Origin: Vibrio navarrensis
GTDB lineage: Bacteria; Pseudomonadota; Gammaproteobacteria; Enterobacterales; Vibrionaceae
Assembly (NCBI RefSeq): GCF_015767675.1
Contig: NZ_CP065218.1
Coordinates: forward strand, 868,001 to 932,000
Length of the DNA stretch: 64,000 bases
Direction: 5' to 3'
Shown piece by piece: positions 8,684-15,768 of the stretch. The notes under the pieces were generated by a model. That model was not told the DNA's origin and made no database searches. It saw only the letters and a program-made list of their open reading frames with translations. Each line of letters starts with the position of its first letter. Position 1 is the first letter of the stretch. Both the position numbers and the translations under genes were made by a program.

Positions 8684-10381
8684 CTAAAACTCGGCATCCA
8701 CTTGAAAATGCATGCGCTCTTTGCGGTAAGGGTGGTCGAGCTCAAGCGACTCGGCGTGCAAGTGCAGTCGGTTTGCCTTCTCACCATATAAACCATCGCC
8801 CACCATCGGCATGTTCAAACCAAGGTGATGAGCGCAATGAACGCGAAGTTGGTGAGTGCGTCCCGTTCTTGGGTAGAGGTAAAGCTTGCTGCGACCATCG
8901 CGAATTTCAATCAACTGCCAATCAGTGTGCGCGGGTTTTCCGTGTTCAAAACAGACCAGTTGGCGCGGTCTGTCGTCTGGGTCGCCTCGCATGGGCAGGG
9001 TAATTTCCCCTTGGCTTTGCGACACGTCACCTTCCAATAGCGCCACATAACGCTTTTGTACGCCACGAGAAATAAACTGCTTTTGCAGGCTCTTGTTGGC
9101 GCGGCGGGTGAGGGCAAACACCAACAGTCCCGATGTCGCCATGTCTAAGCGGTGAATCACAAACGGCCCTTCCACGTCAGGGAATAGCGCTTGCAAACGG
9201 GTATAAGCGGAATCGGTAATGGTTTTGCCCGGCACCGATAACAGCCCAGAAGGTTTGTTGACCACGACCATTGCTTCGTCTTGATAGACGATTTCCAGCG
9301 CTTTGTCTTCTGCCCAGTTTTCTTCCAGCGGGTTCGGGTCCATGTTCAGCCCTTGCAGCATATGGCCCAAAATAGGGTGGCATTTACTGTGGCAGGAGGG
9401 GTAAAACTTTTTGTGTTGGCGCACTTCCGATTTCGGCGACACCCCCCACCAAAATTCCGCCATTGCCAGTGGCTTCAAGCCGTGGGTAAAAGCGTATTGC
9501 AGCAGTTTTGGTGCGGCACATTCGCCAGAGCCGGCTGGTGGTACAGGGCTGGTGGTCGGCGCGAAAATCGCGTTGAGATCGCTCGGCTCCCCGCGCCCAT
9601 TGAGGAAGCGATACTGAGCAAACAATTTGTGTTGCAAGGCGTTCGATAAGGTTTTGCGCTGCTCTTTGAGCGTGTCGAGTTGAGTAAGCAGCTCTTGTAA
9701 ACGTGCCTCTTCATTGGCGAGTTTTTCATCCCACTCCAGTTTGAGGTATTTGAGGACGTTTTTCTCAGCCACGCTTTGTTTGGCGAGATCATCCAACACC
9801 GCTTTGAGCGCATCGCCAGTGAGCGTTGCTTCCGCTTGTTCGCGCTGTTGCTTGCGTGCGGCGCGCCCTTCAATCATGGCTTGGCGCTGGGCTTGTTCTT
9901 GCGCTTGGTAAGCTTGGCGGTCAGCCTCAATTTGCTGGTGAAGTTGCATCAGTTCAGAGCTTTGCGACAGCTGTTTTACTTGATGGTTGATGTCGGTGAT
10001 TTCGGCAAACTCACGGTGGAAAAAGCTCTCTTTGGTCAACATGTCAAACACCGGCGGGACAAAACCCGGCAACAAATTTTGCTCCGCCACTTTGCCAGAA
10101 AAGGCACTTAAAAAACCGATTTCACCTTGTGGGTTTTGCACCAGCAACACGCCAAACATTTTGCCAATCGCGTGCTCATCGTCACTGACCACTTCGCCGT
10201 TCAACAAGCCAAAGTTGTGCTGCCACTCTTGCTGAGTGAGCAAATGGTGTTGCAACTGCTCAGCGGCCAACGCACACAGCGGGTGCGGTGTGTAGTAAAA
10301 CGGGAAGGTAAAGCGCTCGGGCAGGGCGTAGCCGTCGATAGCGGTGGTGAATGGCGTAAAGCAAGGGTCCGGCGTGTGCAT
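8684..10381 (-). CDS. RluA-family pseudouridine synthase with long N-terminal extension
   Basis: 565 residues from the ATG at 10381; an in-frame TTG at 10402 is possible but neither start has a strong ribosome-binding site. The C-terminal ~210 residues are a complete RluA domain: YQDEAMVVVNKPSGLLSVPG near its start, the catalytic Asp in the HRLDMATSGLLVFA signature and the RTGRTHQLRVH-type motif (PRTGRTHQLRVH). The N-terminal ~330 residues are not catalytic: a globular part, a charged coiled coil rich in Gln, Glu, Ala and Arg (about 140-260), then a Cys/His-containing module (GSGECAAPK and CHSKCHPILGHML) that could bind zinc. The family isomerises U to pseudouridine in rRNA or tRNA; the target is not evident. 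Confidence 0.88.
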   Translation of the reverse strand: MHTPDPCFTPFTTAIDGYALPERFTFPFYYTPHPLCALAAEQLQHHLLTQQEWQHNFGLLNGEVVSDDEHAIGKMFGVLLVQNPQGEIGFLSAFSGKVAEQNLLPGFVPPVFDMLTKESFFHREFAEITDINHQVKQLSQSSELMQLHQQIEADRQAYQAQEQAQRQAMIEGRAARKQQREQAEATLTGDALKAVLDDLAKQSVAEKNVLKYLKLEWDEKLANEEARLQELLTQLDTLKEQRKTLSNALQHKLFAQYRFLNGRGEPSDLNAIFAPTTSPVPPAGSGECAAPKLLQYAFTHGLKPLAMAEFWWGVSPKSEVRQHKKFYPSCHSKCHPILGHMLQGLNMDPNPLEENWAEDKALEIVYQDEAMVVVNKPSGLLSVPGKTITDSAYTRLQALFPDVEGPFVIHRLDMATSGLLVFALTRRANKSLQKQFISRGVQKRYVALLEGDVSQSQGEITLPMRGDPDDRPRQLVCFEHGKPAHTDWQLIEIRDGRSKLYLYPRTGRTHQLRVHCAHHLGLNMPMVGDGLYGEKANRLHLHAESLELDHPYRKERMHFQVDAEF

Positions 10382-10520
10382 GAGGGAGTCCGCGCAAGTC
10401 AAAAAAATCGAGCGAGGATTGTACCTATTTTACGCAGGATTGCACGGCGCAAAGGTTCGCTGTTGTCACTCGTTGCAATGAATTAGGCAATTTTTTGGCG
10501 CAATCAAAAATCCATGAATA

Positions 10521-10599
10521 TACTTTATGTGCATTAATGCATATCTGAGCAATAAGCCCATGCGGTATCGGGCAGCACATAACAAAAGTACATAAAGTA
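10521..10599. promoter_or_regulatory. Inverted repeat and palindrome upstream of the MNIO operon
   Basis: TACTTTATGTGC (10521-10532) is matched, 11 of 12 bases, by the inverted copy GTACATAAAGTA (10588-10599), which lies directly before the ribosome-binding site AGGAAG of the ferritin-like gene. A separate perfect 12-base palindrome TGCATTAATGCA sits at 10530-10541. The placement suggests a regulator binding two sites around the promoter; the regulator is unknown. Confidence 0.45.
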
Positions 10600-10611
10600 A
10601 AGGAAGCAAAT

Positions 10612-12687
10612 ATGGATTTTCAGCGTTTGGCCGGGTTGCAGTTAGAACGAAATCCGCGCTTATCGAACCGAGACATCAGCCATTTAGCAGCCGATGTGAA
10701 CGCCGTGCGTTGTCTGACTCAGGCCGCGATCAACGTCGAGCTGTTTACTATTCCGTTGTACATGACCACCATGTACTCGATATATGGCATGCACTCGATC
10801 ACAGGGAAAGACAATGCGCTCTATCTTGGTCGTCGTTGGCCGGGCATCACGCCGACTCCGAACCCGCAAACTGCCAATCAACAAGCGTGTAACTTGATTT
10901 TCAGTGTCTTTATCCAAGAGATGCTGCATCTGCAAATGGCGGCCAATATTCACAACGCGCTCAGTGCGACCGTGGCAGGTAGCCAAGCGGCCGCGGCCGA
11001 TTTCAACTCGCCACTGCTGGTGAATGAGAACAATGGCTGGATCTGCTACGGCCCGGACAAAACCACCATTCCGCATATTTTGGATCTCACCGACTTGTCA
11101 GAAGCACCCTATAACGCGGTGAAAGTTGCGCTGGGTGGCTTGGATGAAAACAGCATCAACCTATTTTTGTTGATTGAGGAGCCGTCGGATGTGCTCGCCA
11201 GCCGCATCAAAGCGACTGCGCACGATAAGTACATTGCAACTAATGGCAAAGGCGTCGAGAGCTGTGTGCCGTTTAAAGATTGGAGCGCGCAATCTACCGA
11301 AGCCGAGCTGCCGCAATTTGGCACCATTGCGACCATGTATGAATGTTTGGCCGCGTATTTGAATGTCACTTACAGTGACGGTAGCAGCCTGTTTAACAAT
11401 ATGTTTAATCCGGATTCGATTCAGCGCGACTTGTTCAATACCGAAGAGAGCGGCCACCCGCTGGCAGAGTTCCCACGCATGAAAACGGTGGTGGACGCTA
11501 AAGAGGCCAATCAAGCGAAAAGCCAGATTTTCCAGTTGATGAACGCGATTACCGATCAAGGCGAAGGCGCAACCATGAAAGTGGAAGCGCAAACCGTCTT
11601 GCCAGCCGGTTTGGTGGGGGCGCCAGTTGACCCAAGCTACCAGCCAAACTTCCAAGCACTTCAAGCCGATTACAAGCAGTATGACGAACAGGGCAACGAA
11701 CTGCCGATGTCTGGCGCAGCGCACGCCCGCTTCTTTGGTGGCGTGGTGGATCACTACGACCGTTTCCAGCAAGTGAAGGGGTTGTTGGAATCCGGCGAAA
11801 TCACCACCTGGGCCGATTGGCATGCCAACCCAGCCAATAAATGGCAGCCAGACGATCTGCAAACCGCAGAGTACCAACACAACCAATATGCGGGTGTGTT
11901 GCCTTCTGCTCAGGCGGTCTCCACGGCGCTCAATAACCTCAAAGCGGGTGGCGACGCCAGCTGGCAAGAGATGAGTCATGTGGCTGCTGGTGCGATTGCA
12001 GGCATTACCACTGTGCTCAATAAATACTGGACAGACAAAGGTGTCGACTTCCCGTTCCCGTCAATGTCAGGTTCTGGCGATCGTGTCTCCATCTGCTGGG
12101 CGGTGTTTGGCCAAGCACCGGATCTGTCGCTAGGAGAGTACCAGCGCATTCCTGAATCGCAGCGTGATTATCTCTATCACGCTTGCCAAGGGATGGCGCT
12201 GGAGCCAAACCCAAATGAAACGGGCAATAGCTGCGCGTCGAAAGAGATTTTCCACACCTGTCGCGGCTCGAACAGCTGTAAAGCGGAAGGGGGCTGTGGT
12301 TTTGTGCAAAAAACCTCTGGTGGCGGCTCGGGTTGTCGCAGTTTGAGTGCCACACCGAGCAATAAGAATGCGGTGCAAGCGGGTTGCGGCGCGCCGGAGC
12401 TCTACTCTCCGCCCGCCGATAACGCTTGTGGTGGCTTGGGCGGCTGTGCGGTGCCCATCTCCGCCTCACAGCTCTATCCCGATGGCGGCCTGATGCCCAT
12501 TTACCAATTGCGCGCTGGACAGCATCCAGAACAGGTTTCCGGTGAGGGGGTGCAGTTTGCCACCGGTGATGCGGTGTATGACATTGCTTGGCAGGCGTAC
12601 AGCAAAGCGCTGGCTGCTGAAGGAAAAACGGCGGGGGACAAGCCACAACCTTCTGACCTGCGTTTGGCCTTCCCACCATCAACGTAA
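10612..12687 (+). CDS. Ferritin-like (VioB-type) protein with cysteine-rich C-terminal region
   Basis: 691 residues, no signal peptide. The N-terminal half resembles the ferritin-like domain of iminophenyl-pyruvate dimer synthases (VioB/RebD type): a helix with the NVELFTIPLY Glu (about residue 43), a second helix with the FIQEMLHLQMA ExxH pair (about 103-113) and a later HYDRFQQV helix. Around residues 525-612 there are nine Cys in 88 residues (525, 541, 550, 556, 562, 575, 592, 606, 612) between Gly/Ser-rich spacers, including EGGCG at 559-563. Such motifs (EGKCG type) are modified by MNIO enzymes in known systems, and an MNIO gene follows. I infer that this region is the substrate of that enzyme or a metal-binding segment. 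Ribosome-binding site AGGAAG. Confidence 0.75.
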   Translation: MDFQRLAGLQLERNPRLSNRDISHLAADVNAVRCLTQAAINVELFTIPLYMTTMYSIYGMHSITGKDNALYLGRRWPGITPTPNPQTANQQACNLIFSVFIQEMLHLQMAANIHNALSATVAGSQAAAADFNSPLLVNENNGWICYGPDKTTIPHILDLTDLSEAPYNAVKVALGGLDENSINLFLLIEEPSDVLASRIKATAHDKYIATNGKGVESCVPFKDWSAQSTEAELPQFGTIATMYECLAAYLNVTYSDGSSLFNNMFNPDSIQRDLFNTEESGHPLAEFPRMKTVVDAKEANQAKSQIFQLMNAITDQGEGATMKVEAQTVLPAGLVGAPVDPSYQPNFQALQADYKQYDEQGNELPMSGAAHARFFGGVVDHYDRFQQVKGLLESGEITTWADWHANPANKWQPDDLQTAEYQHNQYAGVLPSAQAVSTALNNLKAGGDASWQEMSHVAAGAIAGITTVLNKYWTDKGVDFPFPSMSGSGDRVSICWAVFGQAPDLSLGEYQRIPESQRDYLYHACQGMALEPNPNETGNSCASKEIFHTCRGSNSCKAEGGCGFVQKTSGGGSGCRSLSATPSNKNAVQAGCGAPELYSPPADNACGGLGGCAVPISASQLYPDGGLMPIYQLRAGQHPEQVSGEGVQFATGDAVYDIAWQAYSKALAAEGKTAGDKPQPSDLRLAFPPST

Positions 12688-12784
12688 GAAAAATAACAGC
12701 TTGCCTATTTGCAATGCACTTCGCTCTGTCTGCCCTTTGGCAGACAGAGTTGTTATGACTACACATTCAGTTGAAAGGATGCCA

Positions 12785-13810
12785 ATGCGTTCCAAGTCAG
12801 ATCTGCCTAATTTCCCAGCATCGACACCGCCCCATTCTCATGCAGAGGACTCTCATGCACAGGACTCTCATGCCGAGCTTAGCGCTTCCATGGGGTTTGG
12901 TGTCGGGCTTCGCTCTTGCCATTTTGCTTGGCTTGAGCAACACCTACTACCAGAGCAAAGCGGCGTTGATTGGTTTGAAGCGATCAGCGAAAACTACCTC
13001 GACCACCATGGCTATGCGCGCCACTTACTCGTTAAGCTGCGTGAACACTATCCGATTGCCTTGCATGGCGTTTCGATGTCGATCGGCTCAAGCGATCCGT
13101 TGGATAAAGAGTACCTTGGCAAACTGCGGCTTTTGTGCCAAGAACTGGAGCCGAAGCTGGTCTCCGACCACCTTTGTTGGACAGGGATTCAAGGGATTAA
13201 CAGTCACGATCTGTTGCCGATGCCACTTACCGAAGAGAGCCTGACGCATGTTTGCGCGCGGGTGCAGCAGGTACAAGAGTTTCTGCAACGGCCGCTGGTG
13301 ATAGAAAACCCCAGCACCTATTTTGCTTTTCAGGAGAATCAATTCCATGAGTGGGATTTCCTTGCCCAGTTAGTTCAGCGCAGTGGCTGCCGCTTGCTGT
13401 TGGACGTCAACAACGTCTACGTGAGCGCGAAAAACCTCGGCTTCTCCGCTCATGACTACTTGGCGGGTATTCCGCTCGATGCGGTGGTGCAGTGTCATTT
13501 AGCCGGTCCGACCGATTGCGGAACCCATTTGATCGACACGCACGACAAGCCAGTGCCAACCGCTGTGTGGCAGCTCTATCAACAAATGATCGAACAGGCT
13601 GGTAGGCCGATTTCCACATTGCTCGAGTGGGATGCCAATATTCCGGATTTTCCCGAACTGGTCGGCGAACTGAACCTTGCCAAAGCGGTATTGCAAGGGC
13701 AAATTCCACAACGCGAGCCGTTAAGACAGAGCGAGAATGCACCACTCTCGACGCCGATTGCCGATGCGCTTGGCCGCAAGCAGTTCGTCTCTGCGCAGGA
13801 GGTCGAATGA
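12785..13810 (+). CDS. DUF692 multinuclear non-heme iron oxidase (MNIO, BufB/HvfB-like)
   Basis: 341 residues from the ATG at 12785 (AAAGGA five bases upstream); ATGs at 12755 and 12779 are alternatives, and the open frame extends back into the previous gene without a start signal. The TIM-barrel MNIO motifs are all seen in order: GVGLRSCHF, FEAISENYLD, LHGVSMSIGS, VSDHLCW, LLPMPLTEE, VIENPSTYF, LLLDVNNVYVSAKN, CHLAGP, LIDTHDKPV and LLEWDANIP, so the His/Asp/Glu ligands of the iron cluster appear intact. MNIOs oxidise Cys, Asp or Asn residues of ribosomally made peptides. The ~35-residue N-terminal extension contains three SHAED-like repeats. It overlaps the next gene by 4 bases (ATGA). Confidence 0.88.
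   Translation: MRSKSDLPNFPASTPPHSHAEDSHAQDSHAELSASMGFGVGLRSCHFAWLEQHLLPEQSGVDWFEAISENYLDHHGYARHLLVKLREHYPIALHGVSMSIGSSDPLDKEYLGKLRLLCQELEPKLVSDHLCWTGIQGINSHDLLPMPLTEESLTHVCARVQQVQEFLQRPLVIENPSTYFAFQENQFHEWDFLAQLVQRSGCRLLLDVNNVYVSAKNLGFSAHDYLAGIPLDAVVQCHLAGPTDCGTHLIDTHDKPVPTAVWQLYQQMIEQAGRPISTLLEWDANIPDFPELVGELNLAKAVLQGQIPQREPLRQSENAPLSTPIADALGRKQFVSAQEVE
12836..12877 (+). repeat. 15-base tandem repeat inside the MNIO gene
   Basis: Three copies of TCTCATGCAGAGGAC-like units (12836, 12851, and a partial one at 12866) encode SHAED, SHAQD and SHAEL in the N-terminal extension of the MNIO protein. The unit length keeps the frame, so copy number could vary without breaking the gene. The His/Asp/Glu content could bind metal, which is inference. 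Confidence 0.7.
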
Positions 13811-14667
13811 GCTCATCTAATGAGTTAGCCGCGCGTCAGCAGTGGTTGCTTGAGTCGATTCTACAAGGCCCCAAAGCCAGCCAAATGGCCAGCGAGTTTA
13901 TTGTCGGCTCGGCGCAAATGTCAGCGGCAGCACGTCTGGCCATATATCAGGACGGCTATCGGCTGCGTCTGCTTGAATGCATGGCGGCGGAGTTTCCGGC
14001 ATTGCAGCACTACCTCGGCGAACCGCTGTTTCGTTTATTCAGCTTAGGTTATCTGCAACAGCAGCCTTCCCGTCACTACAGTTTGTATCAATTGGGTGAG
14101 GGATTTGCCGAGTTTCTCGCCGCAACGCGCCCGAGTGAACAGAACGTGCAGCCACAATGGGCAGCAGGGCTTAAGATTCCAGAGCAACTCGCGAGATTCG
14201 AGAGGGCGCGGGCAAATGCGCTCCGCGCTGCGGGGGCGCAGCCGCAGAGCACGCCGGAGTTAGGTTGTCTGTTTCACTTTCCAGCGCTGGCCTTGCCTCA
14301 AAGCAGTACATTAGTCGAGCACGATTTTGCGCTGCATGACTATGTACTCGCCGCTGATCGCCACGCACTGGCGCTTGAACAAGGTCAGAGTGCTGAAAAG
14401 CCCGCCATGCCTGCAGCACAGCCCGAGTCTCTGCTGGTCTATCGCCATCAATTTCGCGTCAAAGTGGTCAAACTTGAAGCTTGGCAGGCCGATGTGCTGC
14501 GCGTACTAAGTGCCACGACGCACAGAGCACAAAAGGGCAAAGCCATGCAAGCGGATTGGCAAACCTTGCTTGAGCACAACCGACTCGCTGAAAGCGAACT
14601 GCTGATGAAACTCAACCTGTGGCTGCCACAGGCTTTAAAAGAAAATCAGCTTACGCTTGCCGAATAA
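13807..14667 (+). CDS. DUF2063/HvfC-type partner of the MNIO enzyme
   Basis: 286 residues from the ATG at 13807, which overlaps the MNIO stop codon (ATGA) and has a strong AGGAGGT site. The N-terminal ~95 residues match the DUF2063 (HvfC/BufC N-terminal) domain: LAARQQWLLESILQG, the ARLAIYQDGYRLRLLECMAAEFPAL-type helix pair and the GEPLFRLFSLGYLQQQPSRHYSL segment. In known MNIO systems this protein binds the enzyme and recruits the peptide substrate. The rest has a middle beta-rich part and a C-terminal winged-helix-like part (LLEHNRLAESELLMKLNLWLPQAL). No membrane helix. The tight coupling implies a 1:1 complex with the MNIO. Confidence 0.85.
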   Translation: MSSSNELAARQQWLLESILQGPKASQMASEFIVGSAQMSAAARLAIYQDGYRLRLLECMAAEFPALQHYLGEPLFRLFSLGYLQQQPSRHYSLYQLGEGFAEFLAATRPSEQNVQPQWAAGLKIPEQLARFERARANALRAAGAQPQSTPELGCLFHFPALALPQSSTLVEHDFALHDYVLAADRHALALEQGQSAEKPAMPAAQPESLLVYRHQFRVKVVKLEAWQADVLRVLSATTHRAQKGKAMQADWQTLLEHNRLAESELLMKLNLWLPQALKENQLTLAE

Positions 14668-14747
14668 CGTTGTTTGAAAGCGTAGGCAGGGCGCTTCTTC
14701 GGTTTGCAACGGTGAAAAGCGTGCGCAGCGCGGCACGTCCCAAGGCA

Positions 14748-15539
14748 TTAATCCAACTGAGGCGAGGTGGTCGCCGCTGGCGAGTTTACCGTGGGTAGGT
14801 TGCGATTAAAAATGCTGAGCAAGGCAGGGCTATCTTGGCGCTGTTTCGGGAAGAGTAAGTAGTTGCTGTTGGTGAGAAAAGGCACAGGATGGTGGGTTAT
14901 CCGTTGTCTCAAATGAGGGATCTCTTTATTAATCAGATAGTAGCCTATGTGTTTCTCTTCGGGGACAATTTCAACTCGTCCTTTGGCTAATTTTTCTAGG
15001 TTTTTAGCCGCCAAGCCATCACGTTCCATGTAGAGAACGCCACTCTCAATCAGCGCATCCATCTGCTGTCCATAGCTGTATGCAATCACACCACCCAGTT
15101 TGTACGGGGCCAGATCGCTAAGGGATTGCCACTCAAAAGGTTTTGCACTGGGGTAGAAAAAGACAAACTCTTCTTGGCTCACTGGTTGGCTATAGTAAAA
15201 ATCGTTCTCCCGCTCCGCGCTGTGCATCCAAATCGCCGTCGCATGGTAAAGCCCCCTCTGTGTTTCGGCGTACGCTCTTGCCCAAGGGAGAAAGTGGAAC
15301 TGAACTTGATACCCTTCAGCCGCGAAGGCGGTTGAGATGATTTCGGCAACGAAACCATAATTGTTTAAATCACTGCCGATAAAAGGAGGCCATTCGCCCG
15401 AAGCGATATGGATGATGTTATCTGCGCTAGCGATGCTTTTCTCGATACGCTTTTCTGTAGCGTAAACCTTGACTCCCCAACTGCACAGAGCAAGTAAGCA
15501 TAGGCCCCACTGAATGTGTTTAAAAAAGGCAGATTTCAA
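14748..15539 (-). CDS. Periplasmic solute-binding protein (SBP_bac_3 type), lone
   Basis: 263 residues with a signal peptide (about 1-27, ending VYA). The body matches family-3 amino-acid-type binding proteins: ASGEWPPFIGSDLNNYGFVAEII near the start, then FLPWARAYAETQRG and a VIAYSYGQQMDALIESG hinge segment. No permease or ATPase gene is adjacent. Many Vibrio proteins of this kind stand alone and feed sensors or have lost transport partners. It runs opposite to the MNIO operon and ends 80 bases from it; its start faces the phytase-like gene across a 229-base divergent spacer. Confidence 0.8.
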   Translation of the reverse strand: MKSAFFKHIQWGLCLLALCSWGVKVYATEKRIEKSIASADNIIHIASGEWPPFIGSDLNNYGFVAEIISTAFAAEGYQVQFHFLPWARAYAETQRGLYHATAIWMHSAERENDFYYSQPVSQEEFVFFYPSAKPFEWQSLSDLAPYKLGGVIAYSYGQQMDALIESGVLYMERDGLAAKNLEKLAKGRVEIVPEEKHIGYYLINKEIPHLRQRITHHPVPFLTNSNYLLFPKQRQDSPALLSIFNRNLPTVNSPAATTSPQLD

Positions 15540-15713
15540 CAGCGGAACTCCTTTGTTGTCATTGCGTCATGACTTGATGATGGGCGCAGACGATACCGAC
15601 TGTCAATTTATCGAACAATTATCCATGAGAAGAGTCGCGCCTTGGCCATCCACAAAGGCGCAACTTGTGACGGGCGCAGCATGTCATACAAGTAACACCC
15701 GTTTCTCATCGCC

Positions 15714-15730
15714 TTGTCACAATCGGTCAC
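15714..15730 (+). promoter_or_regulatory. Possible Pho-box-like direct repeat
   Basis: TTGTCAC (15714) and CGGTCAC (15724) form a direct repeat ahead of the phytase-like gene. PhoB boxes are CTGTCAT-like repeats with an 11-base period; the period here is 10, so the match is imperfect. The idea rests mainly on the neighbour's possible role in phosphate-ester use. Confidence 0.25.
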
Positions 15731-15768
15731 TAGCTTGTTCGGATCTATGAACAATAAGGAAGTTTTAA

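Noticed and set aside
11161..11979. Long minus-strand open frame (272 codons) inside the ferritin-like gene
   Set aside because: No ribosome-binding site, no family features, and the plus-strand frame is clearly coding; it is a shadow of biased codon use.
12017..12766. Minus-strand open frame (249 codons) across the Cys-rich region
   Set aside because: Composition is rich in Arg, His, Pro and Cys with no recognisable fold, and it is antisense to a convincing gene.
12542..12784. Upstream in-frame extension of the MNIO gene
   Set aside because: It overlaps the ferritin-like gene in another frame, has basic low-quality sequence and no ribosome-binding site; the family similarity begins much later.
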